From a virus: a stretch of 22,918 nt of DNA. This document shows, in pieces, positions 16,637 to 22,918 of this stretch. The stretch spans positions 1 through 22,918 of the IMG/VR virus record IMGVR_UViG_3300044522_000805; one strand, given 5' to 3'. Each line of letters begins with the position of its first letter. Positions within the stretch are counted from its first letter, which is position 1. The translations under genes and the position numbers were made by a program. Below the pieces are notes generated by a model. The model saw only the letters and a list, made by a program, of their open reading frames with translations, ran no database searches and had not been told where the DNA came from.

Positions 16637-19600
16637 ATGTTAGAACTATTAAAAATAAAGAAAGACATTAATTGGTTAGTTGATCAAATAAAATGTCTAA
16701 TAAGAAAGAGTGATTTAGACTCTCCTTTAAGTGCTATAGAGTGGTCTACAAATCATTCTGTGGCATTAGGTAATCCTTATATCTTAGATTGTTTTGTATG
16801 GTTTGAAGGGCATGTATATAAAAGTCTTATAAATGATAATCAATATCCTCCTACTAATAGTAATTATTGGGCAGACTTAGGCACAGGACATTTGTTAGTA
16901 GAAGAACCTTCTGCTAGTGGTGTTACTAATTTATCTCCAACTCAAACAACTACTAATTTTACTATTAGTAGTGATACAGGAACAGATGCAACTATTCCAT
17001 TAGGAAATGGAACTTCAGCAGGTGCTACTTTAAATGATTATACAACTGCTGAAAAGAATAAATTAGCTGGGATTGCTACAGGAGCAGAAGTTAATGTCAA
17101 GGCTGATTGGAATGCTACAAGTGGAGATGCACAGATATTGAACAAACCTGTTATTCCATCTACTAATGGATTAGCTACAACAAGTTATGTTGACACTCAA
17201 GATGCATTAAAAGTGGATAAGGTAGTAGGTGGCACGTCATCTCAGTTTTTAAAGGCTAATGGTTCAACAGATTCTACTGCATATTACCCATATCCAATAG
17301 GTACTATCTCTCAATATTTAAGAGGTAATGGTACACTTGCAACATTTCCAACTCTTACTAGTGGAACAGTAACATCTGTAGGACTAAGTATGCCAAGTGC
17401 ATTTCAAGTTACTAATAGTCCTGTAACATCAAGTGATACTCTTACAGTAACAGGGGCAGGATTAGCTTCACAATATATAAGAGGGGATGGTCAGCTAGCT
17501 TCCTTTCCTGAAATAGCAGGAGGAGGTGGAGGACAAGTTTACTATTGTAATGGAGGAACATCTCAAGGAACTATAGATGCAAATAACTTTTATCAATTAT
17601 CTACTGGAGCAAATTTAGGTACTAGTGCTAATTTTACATCAGGAACTGTAAATGATGTTGCATTTGCAAACTTTATTACAGATATAGGTAAACCAACTCA
17701 AGAAGTTGTACCTGCAGGAGTTTGGCTTTTTCAGTGTTATTTATCTGCATCTGCTTCTAATGTTTTACAAGTTTATGCAACTGTTGAAGTTTATAATGGA
17801 TCTACATTTTATGTTTTAGCCACCTCTTTAGTTGAGGTTATAACAAATGGAACAACAGTTGATTTATATACATTTACATGTGCTGTACCAGAGTATGCAC
17901 CATTAACAACTTCTGACAGAATTGCTATTAGGTTTTACCCTAAAAATTTAAGTTCAGGAAATACTATTACATTATATACACAAAATTCTAACTTAAGTTC
18001 AATACAAAGTACATTTACAACAGGTCTTGCTTCATTAAATGGTTTGACATCTGCATCACAATTATTTGCAACAGGAGCATTAGGTAACGATTTTAATATT
18101 AATTCAACTGATATTACTCATACATTTAATATTCCAAATGCATCTTCTGCAACAAATAGAAGAGGTTTATTGACAGCTAGTGATTGGACAACATTTAATG
18201 ATAAACTTACTCCAAATACTGCAATAACAGGAGCAACTAAAACAAAAATTACTTATGACTCTAAGGGATTAGTTACAGTAGGAGCAGATGCAACTACTGC
18301 TGATATAGCTGATTCAACAAATAGAAGATATGTTACTGATGCAAAATTAGTTGTTCTTAATAATACAACTAACAACAACTCAGGAGATAATGCAGTAAAT
18401 AGTTTATATAGTGGTTTAGCAACATCTAAACAAAATACTTTATCAGGAACAGGGTTTGTAAAATCTACTGCTGGTGTTATTAGTTATGATACAAGTACAT
18501 ACTTGACTTCAGCAGTTACTTCATTTTCAGGAGGGACAACAGGATTAACTCCAAGTACAGCCACATCTGGAATAATTACATTAGCTGGTACTTTAGCTAT
18601 TGCAAATGGAGGAACAGGTGCAACTACTGCAACAGGAGCAAGAACCAATTTAGGAGCAACTACAATTGGATCAAATATTTTTACAGTAACAAATCCTGGA
18701 GCAATAACATTCTTAAGAGCTAATGCAAATAATACAGTAAGTCTTTTAAGTGCTGCAGATTTCAGAACTGCTATTGGTGTTGGGACTGGAGGAACAATAA
18801 CATTAAATCCTATAGGTTCTGCACCTAATGTAAATGGAGCTACAATAACAGGAAGTGTTTTAAACTTACAACCTGCTTCACTTAATTTTGGAGGAGTAGT
18901 AACAATTGATCCACAAACATTTGCAGGAATAAAAAGTTTTACTGAAGACTTAGTAGTTAATGGTTTAACTGTTGGTAAGGGATCAACTGTACCCAATAGC
19001 GCAGTTAATAATACAGCAATTGGAATAGATGCTCTTAAAGTAAATACTGCAAATAATAATACAGCAATTGGTAAAAGTGCTCTAGCAAATAATGTTGGAG
19101 GTTTTCAAAATACAGCTATTGGAGTAAATGCTCTTTTAAATAATGTAGGAGAATCTAGTTCTGTAGATCCTACAATACCTTTTGTTGGCATTTATAATAC
19201 AGCAGTAGGGTTTGAGTCTCTTAAATTTAACACTGGAAATAACAATACAGCACTTGGTATAGGAACACTTACAGCTAATACAATAGGTTTTCAAAATACT
19301 GCAATAGGATCTGAAGCACTTAAAACAAACAATAGTGGAGAAGAAAATACAGCAGTTGGTAAAGATGCACTTAGACAGAATACTGATGCAAATTGGAACA
19401 CTGCTGTTGGCTCAAGTGCACTTCAAGGTAATGTTGCTGGGTATCAAAACACTGCTGTTGGTAGATATGCATCATATTCAAATTTTGGTGGTACATATAA
19501 CACTTCAATAGGTGTAGATTCACTTAAAGCTAATATAAATTCAAGCTTAAACACAGGACTTGGTTACAAAGCAGGTTATACTGTAACTGGTGCTAGAAAT

Positions 19601-20059
19601 ACTTTTCTTGGATCACAAGATGATAATACCATATCCCCACAAGTAACCACTGTTAGCAATAGTATTGCTATAGGGTATAATTCATTTACAACTAAAAACA
19701 ACCAAGCTGTTTTAGGTAATGACCAAATAACTGAAACAGTTTTAAATGGAGTAATAAAACAAAGTGGTACTGTTTTTACAGTTTCTAATGTTGGAAATGT
19801 AACAGCTTTAGGATTTTTTAATTCTTCTGATGCTAGACTAAAAGATATTATAGAACAAGATGGTGATACTATTAAATTTACTTGGAAAGACAAGAGAGAT
19901 GACAAAGTACACATAGGATATGTTGCACAAGAAATTCAAGAAAAATATCCTGATCAAGTATCTGAAGGAGAAAATAAAATGTTATCTGTAAATTATATAG
20001 AAGTACTTGTTGCTAAGATTCAAGAATTAGAGAATAGAATAAAACAATTAGAGAAATAA
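16637..20059 (+). CDS. Tail spike/fibre with YadA-like repeats and S74 intramolecular chaperone
   Basis: 1140-residue trimeric fibre. Residues 1-24 form an amphipathic helix for attachment. Residues 36-82 resemble a carbohydrate-binding (CBM5/12-like) module, with FEGHVYKSL and PPTNSNYW. Residues about 95-175 hold the common phage-fibre segment DYTTAEKNKLAGI...GDAQILNKP. Three SQ(Y/F)(L/I)(R/K)xxG units follow. A beta domain lies around 340-465, and an ANGGTGATTATGARTNLG fibre repeat at about 652-672. Residues about 790-1030 are about 12 NTA(I/V)G-type YadA-like repeats. Residues 1064-1140 are a peptidase S74 endosialidase chaperone (SDARLKDI, YVAQEIQEKYP) that trimerises the fibre and is normally released by self-cleavage before the Ser of SD. 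A final coiled coil ends the chain. Its stop overlaps the next ATG by 1 base (TAATG). Confidence 0.9.
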   Translation: MLELLKIKKDINWLVDQIKCLIRKSDLDSPLSAIEWSTNHSVALGNPYILDCFVWFEGHVYKSLINDNQYPPTNSNYWADLGTGHLLVEEPSASGVTNLSPTQTTTNFTISSDTGTDATIPLGNGTSAGATLNDYTTAEKNKLAGIATGAEVNVKADWNATSGDAQILNKPVIPSTNGLATTSYVDTQDALKVDKVVGGTSSQFLKANGSTDSTAYYPYPIGTISQYLRGNGTLATFPTLTSGTVTSVGLSMPSAFQVTNSPVTSSDTLTVTGAGLASQYIRGDGQLASFPEIAGGGGGQVYYCNGGTSQGTIDANNFYQLSTGANLGTSANFTSGTVNDVAFANFITDIGKPTQEVVPAGVWLFQCYLSASASNVLQVYATVEVYNGSTFYVLATSLVEVITNGTTVDLYTFTCAVPEYAPLTTSDRIAIRFYPKNLSSGNTITLYTQNSNLSSIQSTFTTGLASLNGLTSASQLFATGALGNDFNINSTDITHTFNIPNASSATNRRGLLTASDWTTFNDKLTPNTAITGATKTKITYDSKGLVTVGADATTADIADSTNRRYVTDAKLVVLNNTTNNNSGDNAVNSLYSGLATSKQNTLSGTGFVKSTAGVISYDTSTYLTSAVTSFSGGTTGLTPSTATSGIITLAGTLAIANGGTGATTATGARTNLGATTIGSNIFTVTNPGAITFLRANANNTVSLLSAADFRTAIGVGTGGTITLNPIGSAPNVNGATITGSVLNLQPASLNFGGVVTIDPQTFAGIKSFTEDLVVNGLTVGKGSTVPNSAVNNTAIGIDALKVNTANNNTAIGKSALANNVGGFQNTAIGVNALLNNVGESSSVDPTIPFVGIYNTAVGFESLKFNTGNNNTALGIGTLTANTIGFQNTAIGSEALKTNNSGEENTAVGKDALRQNTDANWNTAVGSSALQGNVAGYQNTAVGRYASYSNFGGTYNTSIGVDSLKANINSSLNTGLGYKAGYTVTGARNTFLGSQDDNTISPQVTTVSNSIAIGYNSFTTKNNQAVLGNDQITETVLNGVIKQSGTVFTVSNVGNVTALGFFNSSDARLKDIIEQDGDTIKFTWKDKRDDKVHIGYVAQEIQEKYPDQVSEGENKMLSVNYIEVLVAKIQELENRIKQLEK
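19009..19720 (+). repeat. YadA-like repeats encoding NTAIG units
   Basis: About 12 degenerate in-frame repeats of 48-54 bp (one longer) encoding NTA(I/V/L)Gxx(A/S)Lxx(N) units, the left-handed beta-roll of trimeric autotransporter heads. They lie directly before the S74 chaperone of the fibre gene. The repeat unit is diverged at DNA level, so recombination between units is not obviously favoured. Confidence 0.8.
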
Positions 20060-20316
20060 TGGCTTGGAATGATTTATTAGCAAATCAAATGATTAGTCAT
20101 TTAGATATATCAACTAGTGGACTTCCTCTACTAGCAGGTCAATCTCATCTTGTAACTCTTCCTGCTGCTAATCAATGTATGACTAAAGCACAAGTACTTG
20201 CAAAGTATAATTTAGGTTCAACTAATCTTAATGCATATGCATCTAATCAACTAGTTCCAAAAAGTGCAGTTGCATTTTTAGACTGCACACTTATAGGAGC
20301 TGCAATACAAATATAA
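20059..20316 (+). CDS. Small fibre-associated protein with conserved C-terminal tail
   Basis: 85-residue protein whose ATG overlaps the spike gene stop (TAATG), implying translational coupling to it. It starts MAWNDLLANQMISH and contains CMTKAQVLAKYNLGS at about 40-54 and YASNQLVPKSAV at about 60-71, a segment that recurs in Bacteroidetes phage fibre proteins where it usually sits beside longer repeats. The end, AFLDCTLIGAAIQI, is nearly identical to the tail of the fibre protein ending at 12014 (ILDCTLVGNAVST) and like that ending at 11205 (CIMIGSAQQI). No membrane segment or signal is seen. It may be a stand-alone linker or cap that assembles with the spike. No catalytic role is suggested. 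Confidence 0.7.
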   Translation: MAWNDLLANQMISHLDISTSGLPLLAGQSHLVTLPAANQCMTKAQVLAKYNLGSTNLNAYASNQLVPKSAVAFLDCTLIGAAIQI

Positions 20317-20328
20317 ATACTATAAATC

Positions 20329-20466
20329 ATGGCAAAACAAACTAACACAGTAGAAAAGAAAGTAAAAATTAAAGTAAGTAGACCAGGAGTTCACGCAAAG
20401 TCTAAAGTATCTAAACTTAAATCTTCAAAAAACTATAAAAAACTTTATAAAGGACAAGGAAGGTAA
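20329..20466 (+). CDS. Very basic 45-residue protein
   Basis: Short gene starting at the ATG at 20329, 12 bp after the previous stop, and ending with TAA at 20464-20466. The product MAKQTNTVEKKVKIKV... has about 18 Lys/Arg among 45 residues and almost no acidic residues. Its C-terminal half reads RPGVHAKSKVSKLKSSKNYKK and then a YKGQGR end. The R/K-x-GVHAK-x-K-x-SK-x-K-x-SKNYKK-x-Y-x-GQG pattern is familiar to me from small proteins in late regions of Bacteroidetes phages, but I know of no defined function. Its charge suggests DNA or RNA binding or packing with virion DNA. The position in a late operon, clean frame and good spacing support it as a real gene despite its size. Confidence 0.7.
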   Translation: MAKQTNTVEKKVKIKVSRPGVHAKSKVSKLKSSKNYKKLYKGQGR

Positions 20467-20477
20467 AATATTTTAAC

Positions 20478-20485
20478 TATTTTTG
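20478..20485 (+). promoter_or_regulatory. Bacteroidetes-type -7 element TATTTTTG upstream of holin
   Basis: Exact TAnnTTTG match in the 33-bp gap between the small basic gene and the holin gene, ending 14 bp before the ATG at 20500. It could give separate timing to the lysis gene. No -33 TTTG is visible. Confidence 0.4.
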
Positions 20486-20499
20486 TAAAGACTATTACT

Positions 20500-21084
20500 A
20501 TGAAAAAGTCATACAACATTATAATAATATTAAAAAGCAGCATTATGGAATGGTTAAGTCTATACACTAAGTATTTTCTTAAGTTAGGAATTAACTTAAA
20601 AGCAATGGCATCAAGTCCATCAGGAGTTATATCAGGAAGTACAATAGTTGTAGCTTCTGTTTTAACTTCAATCCAAAAAGCTTTGTTACTTTTATTATTA
20701 TTTTTTATACTAGATTTTATAACAGGTATAATAGCATCTTGGAAAATTAAAAAAGATGAAGAAAAATTAGACCCTTCCCTTAAAGGTACAGCTTTAATTT
20801 CTTCAGATAAACTTAAACTCTCAGCTGTAAAAGCCTTCACTTATGCTAGTGCTATCTTAGGAGTTTGGGGAATTGAAAAGGTCTTCTTTATAAAGACTTT
20901 TAAGTTTGATAATGTAAGTACAGAAGATCTAACTGTAACTTTAATCTTTACTGGTTTCTGTTGTGCAATAGAGTTCTACTCTATTGTATTTGAGAATTTT
21001 AAAAAGATGGGATTTGATATTGCAAAAAGATTTCTTAAAGTAGTTAACAGTATAAAAAAGATTGTCTTTCAAGTAGAGAAATAA
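20500..21084 (+). CDS. Holin, phage_holin_4 type
   Basis: Predicted 194-residue membrane protein for lysis. Hydrophobic segments lie at about 45-56 (weak) and 62-80 (ALLLLLLFFILDFITGIIA), then about 112-122 and 145-166. The segment LDFITGIIASWKIKK, with Asp-x-x-x-Gly-Ile-x-Ala followed by charged residues, and a later SSDKLKLSAVKAF, are the pattern of the phage_holin_4 (toxin secretion/lysis holin) family. The start at 20500 gives 15 extra residues; an internal ATG at 20545 (MEWLSLYTKY) is a good alternative, and two starts are common in holins with timing control. A TAnnTTTG element lies 14 bp upstream. No endolysin gene is seen next to it, so the partner lysin must be elsewhere. Confidence 0.78.
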   Translation: MKKSYNIIIILKSSIMEWLSLYTKYFLKLGINLKAMASSPSGVISGSTIVVASVLTSIQKALLLLLLFFILDFITGIIASWKIKKDEEKLDPSLKGTALISSDKLKLSAVKAFTYASAILGVWGIEKVFFIKTFKFDNVSTEDLTVTLIFTGFCCAIEFYSIVFENFKKMGFDIAKRFLKVVNSIKKIVFQVEK

Positions 21085-21094
21085 AATAAAACCA

Positions 21095-21102
21095 TATCTT
21101 TG
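21095..21102 (+). promoter_or_regulatory. Bacteroidetes-type -7 element TATCTTTG, almost leaderless position
   Basis: Exact TAnnTTTG match ending 4 bp before the ATG at 21107. Given the usual distance between the element and the transcription start, the transcript would begin at or next to the start codon. Confidence 0.4.
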
Positions 21103-21106
21103 TGAT

Positions 21107-21811
21107 ATGGATTTATTAGAAAAAATAACAAAGCCTTTTAGTGCCTTGACTTTTGAAGAAAAAAAGCATAGGTACTTTGTTGAAGATAAACCTATTAAGA
21201 CATCTGTCTCAGGTTTAATTTCAGAGTATTATGAGCATTTTAATGCTGAAGCAATTGCCCCTTATTCTGCTAGAAAATTAGGGATTACCACAGAAGAAGT
21301 CCTAAAACAATGGGCTGACATAAACCAAGAGTCTAGGGATAGAGGACATAGAGTACATGCCTTTGGAGAACTCTACCAATTTAACAGAAGTTTAAAACCT
21401 TCCTGTCCTCAAGAAGAAGCTCTTGTAGCCTTTTGGGAAAGTGTACCAGAACACATTATTCCAGTAGCTGCAGAACTTAGAATGTACCACTTTAAGTACA
21501 TGTTTGCAGGTACAGCAGACATCATCCTATTTGACACTAAAACACAATCATATATAATTGCAGATTACAAGACCAATAAAGACTTGTTTAAGAATTATAA
21601 AAACAAGACTATGTTAGCTCCTTTTGAAGCATTATTAGATTGTCCTTTAAACCATTATGTAGTTCAACTTTCTTATTATCAATTACTCCTAGAACAAATA
21701 GGGGTAAGAGTCAGTAAAAGGATAATTATATGGTTAGGTTTAGATGGTAAATTTACTAGTATTCAAACTGATGATGTAACAAGTATTTTAAAATTAACCT
21801 TAAATGATTAA
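21107..21811 (+). CDS. PD-(D/E)XK superfamily nuclease (RecB/Cas4-like)
   Basis: 234-residue predicted metal-dependent nuclease. In order there are: a RDRGHRVHAFGE helix at about 77-88, like the G-x-x-x-H-x-x-x-E region of Cas4/RecB-type nucleases (H81 or H84); E123; FAGTADIILFD at about 134-143 with D138; YIIADYKTNK at about 149-158, giving the D153-Y-K155 of the PD-(D/E)XK core; and VVQLSYYQLLLEQ at about 185-197, the Q-x-x-x-Y motif. No helicase or four-Cys iron-sulphur cluster is visible, so it is a stand-alone nuclease. crAss-like phages often encode such a protein in or near their replication and structural regions. It might process DNA at packaging or ejection, or act in recombination. 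It lies 22 bp after the holin and 3 bp before the L7/L12-like gene. Confidence 0.78.
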   Translation: MDLLEKITKPFSALTFEEKKHRYFVEDKPIKTSVSGLISEYYEHFNAEAIAPYSARKLGITTEEVLKQWADINQESRDRGHRVHAFGELYQFNRSLKPSCPQEEALVAFWESVPEHIIPVAAELRMYHFKYMFAGTADIILFDTKTQSYIIADYKTNKDLFKNYKNKTMLAPFEALLDCPLNHYVVQLSYYQLLLEQIGVRVSKRIIIWLGLDGKFTSIQTDDVTSILKLTLND

Positions 21812-21814
21812 ATC

Positions 21815-22153
21815 ATGAAACATTTACAACTACACAGATTCAAAAAAGTTATAGGTAACAGTATCTTTAAACTTTTTTTTCCTAATGAAAATAAAAGATT
21901 AGAACAAAAACATGGTATTGGAAAACAATATGATTTAGTTTTAGTTTCTGTTCCTGTAGGGAAACAAACTGCTGCTGTAAACTACATTAGAACTTTTACA
22001 GATTGGACTGTAAAGAAAGCTACAGCATTTGTTAAAGAAGGGGATTACCCTAAAGTAATTATATACAACATTAATTCTTCTTTTAGAAGTTCAGCTATTT
22101 CTTTTGCTGCTGAAATAAAAGAGGATGATGGCATCATTATAGAAATAGTTTAA
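21815..22153 (+). CDS. Small protein with ribosomal L7/L12 C-terminal-domain-like fold
   Basis: 112-residue protein. Residues 39-112 follow the beta-alpha-alpha-beta-alpha-beta plan and pattern of the ribosomal L7/L12 C-terminal domain: YDLVLVSV strand, GKQTAAVNYIRTFT helix, a turn (TDW), VKKATAFVKEG helix, YPKVIIYNI, an SSAISFAAEI helix, and an ending GIIIEIV strand. The first about 38 residues are basic and lack the L7/L12 N-terminal dimerisation domain and hinge. It is thus not a ribosomal protein; the fold may be used for protein binding. Neighbours are a nuclease 3 bp upstream and a ring protein 1 bp downstream, so it is co-expressed with neck genes. The fold call is by eye and needs a profile comparison. 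Confidence 0.55.
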   Translation: MKHLQLHRFKKVIGNSIFKLFFPNENKRLEQKHGIGKQYDLVLVSVPVGKQTAAVNYIRTFTDWTVKKATAFVKEGDYPKVIIYNINSSFRSSAISFAAEIKEDDGIIIEIV

Positions 22154-22154
22154 T

Positions 22155-22841
22155 ATGTTAATAGCTGAAATAGTAGAAAGAATTCAATCTCTTTATTCCA
22201 AAGGAGTGTCTAGTGATGAATCTAGACTATCTGACAGACATGTTTATAATAAAGCATTGTCTGTTAGAATGCAATTACTTTCTCAACAATTAAAAAAGAA
22301 ACAAAGACTTAGTGATTGGAACTATACTGTTCTTCCTTGTGTTGAACTAATTAAAGTACCTAATCATGAGTGCCCTTGTCTTGGAGATTTAGGTTGTGAT
22401 GTTTATAGAACTAAATTTAAAATACCAAGAATATTAACAGATTCTAATAGACACTACATTGAATATGTTATGTCTATAGAAAACAGTATTAGAATAGAAG
22501 AAGTAACAAGACAAGGTGTTCTTTATTTAAAAGGAAACAAGTACACAGGGACTAAACCTAAGTACTTATTTGAGAATGGTTACCTTTACTTTCCCCTAAA
22601 GAAAAATCCAGGAATAGTAAAGATTAAACTTCTTGCTGAAGATCCTTTAAAAGCACATTACTATCCTTCTATGTGTGAAGAGTGCCAAGAATGTTTAGAT
22701 TGTATTCCAACTCCTGACCACACTTTTGATATTGATGGTGATTTAATTGAACCATTAATTGACATCTGTGTTCAAGAAATTATTGTTATCTTTGGTCAGA
22801 AAAAAGAAAATAAATCAAAAGATACTCAAAGGTCTGAGTGA
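22155..22841 (+). CDS. Ring / head-tail connector protein (second copy), Cys-rich
   Basis: 228-residue protein with the crAss-like ring-protein plan: N-terminal helices (residues 1-50, including RLSDRHVYNKALSVRMQLLSQQLKKK, a pattern typical of this family), a beta-rich middle, and a C-terminal helix from about 195 (DLIEPLIDICVQEIIVIFG). It shares size and domain plan with the protein at 8204-8905. It has two Cys clusters: HECPCLGDLGC at 71-81 and C174xxC177xxC180xxC183. The second is a good candidate for a metal site or disulphides. Likely a stacked ring between portal and tail. The start is one base after the previous stop, and it ends with TGA, the only non-TAA stop in the window. Confidence 0.75.
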   Translation: MLIAEIVERIQSLYSKGVSSDESRLSDRHVYNKALSVRMQLLSQQLKKKQRLSDWNYTVLPCVELIKVPNHECPCLGDLGCDVYRTKFKIPRILTDSNRHYIEYVMSIENSIRIEEVTRQGVLYLKGNKYTGTKPKYLFENGYLYFPLKKNPGIVKIKLLAEDPLKAHYYPSMCEECQECLDCIPTPDHTFDIDGDLIEPLIDICVQEIIVIFGQKKENKSKDTQRSE

Positions 22842-22852
22842 GGTAATAGATA

Positions 22853-22918
22853 ATGGAGAAAACAAATCTAAATATAAGAAGTTCTTTTAAAAGGTATTCT
22901 AAAGAAGTAAAGAAACCT
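22853..22918 (+). CDS. Start of a further gene, cut by window edge
   Basis: ATG at 22853, 11 bp after the preceding stop, begins an open frame that runs to the end of the window (22 codons: MEKTNLNIRSFKRYSKEVKKP). It is basic. Too little is visible to assign a product. It probably continues the same neck/tail operon. Confidence 0.5.
   Translation, partial: MEKTNLNIRSSFKRYSKEVKKP

Noticed and set aside
18484-18996. Long minus-strand frames inside the spike gene (also 19576-19914)
   Set aside because: The + strand reading has clear fibre, YadA and S74 motifs; the antisense products have none.
20445-20840. Minus-strand frame opposite the holin
   Set aside because: It overlaps the end of the small basic gene and the holin; no promoter on the minus strand and no recognisable domain.

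Overview
The window is a stretch of the structural and late region of a double-stranded DNA phage of the crAss-like group (order Crassvirales). The likely host is in the Bacteroidales/Bacteroidetes. The assignment rests on a crAss-type gene order (large terminase, about 800-residue portal, acidic scaffold-like protein, about 485-residue major capsid protein), two ring-type head-tail connector proteins, tail proteins with Thr/Ser-rich linkers and FISUMP/DUF1566 tips typical of Bacteroidetes phages, strong A+T richness, almost no Shine-Dalgarno sites, and TAnnTTTG elements (the Bacteroidetes -7 promoter signature) in five intergenic gaps. All 22 genes lie on the + strand and are tightly packed. 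The longest gene-free gap is 98 bp. Twenty of 21 visible stops are TAA, one is TGA and none is TAG. I saw no tRNA, CRISPR array, IS element or integrase.

Layout. (1) 1-7297, packaging and head: TerL (5' end outside the window), portal with a calcium-loop-like motif near its C terminus, acidic putative scaffold, and major capsid protein followed by a clear intrinsic terminator. (2) 7395-10063, head completion: a conserved-looking virion protein of unknown role, a first ring/connector protein, and a Cys-containing putative virion protein, closed by a second strong terminator. (3) 10162-15084, fibre cassette: a Gly/Ser- and Ser/Thr-rich protein, then four consecutive proteins that share one N-terminal beta-rich domain of about 75 residues but carry different C-terminal parts, including a FISUMP and a DUF1566/C-type-lectin-like tip. 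(4) 15098-16625: a DxD glycosyltransferase and a class I SAM methyltransferase embedded between fibre genes. (5) 16637-20466: a 1140-residue trimeric tail spike/fibre with fibre repeats, YadA-like repeats and a self-cleaving S74 intramolecular chaperone, then an 85-residue fibre-associated protein and a 45-residue very basic protein. (6) 20500-22918: a holin, a PD-(D/E)XK nuclease, a small protein predicted to have the ribosomal L7/L12 C-terminal-domain fold, a second ring/connector protein with a CxxCxxCxxC cluster, and the beginning of one more gene.

Together the genes encode DNA packaging, capsid assembly, the neck, a multi-component adsorption apparatus with several alternative receptor-binding tips, possible sugar decoration of those fibres, and lysis. 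The least explained parts are the modular fibre family with its recurrent C-terminal tail, the glycosyltransferase/methyltransferase pair inside the fibre cluster, and the L7/L12-like protein next to the connector gene.
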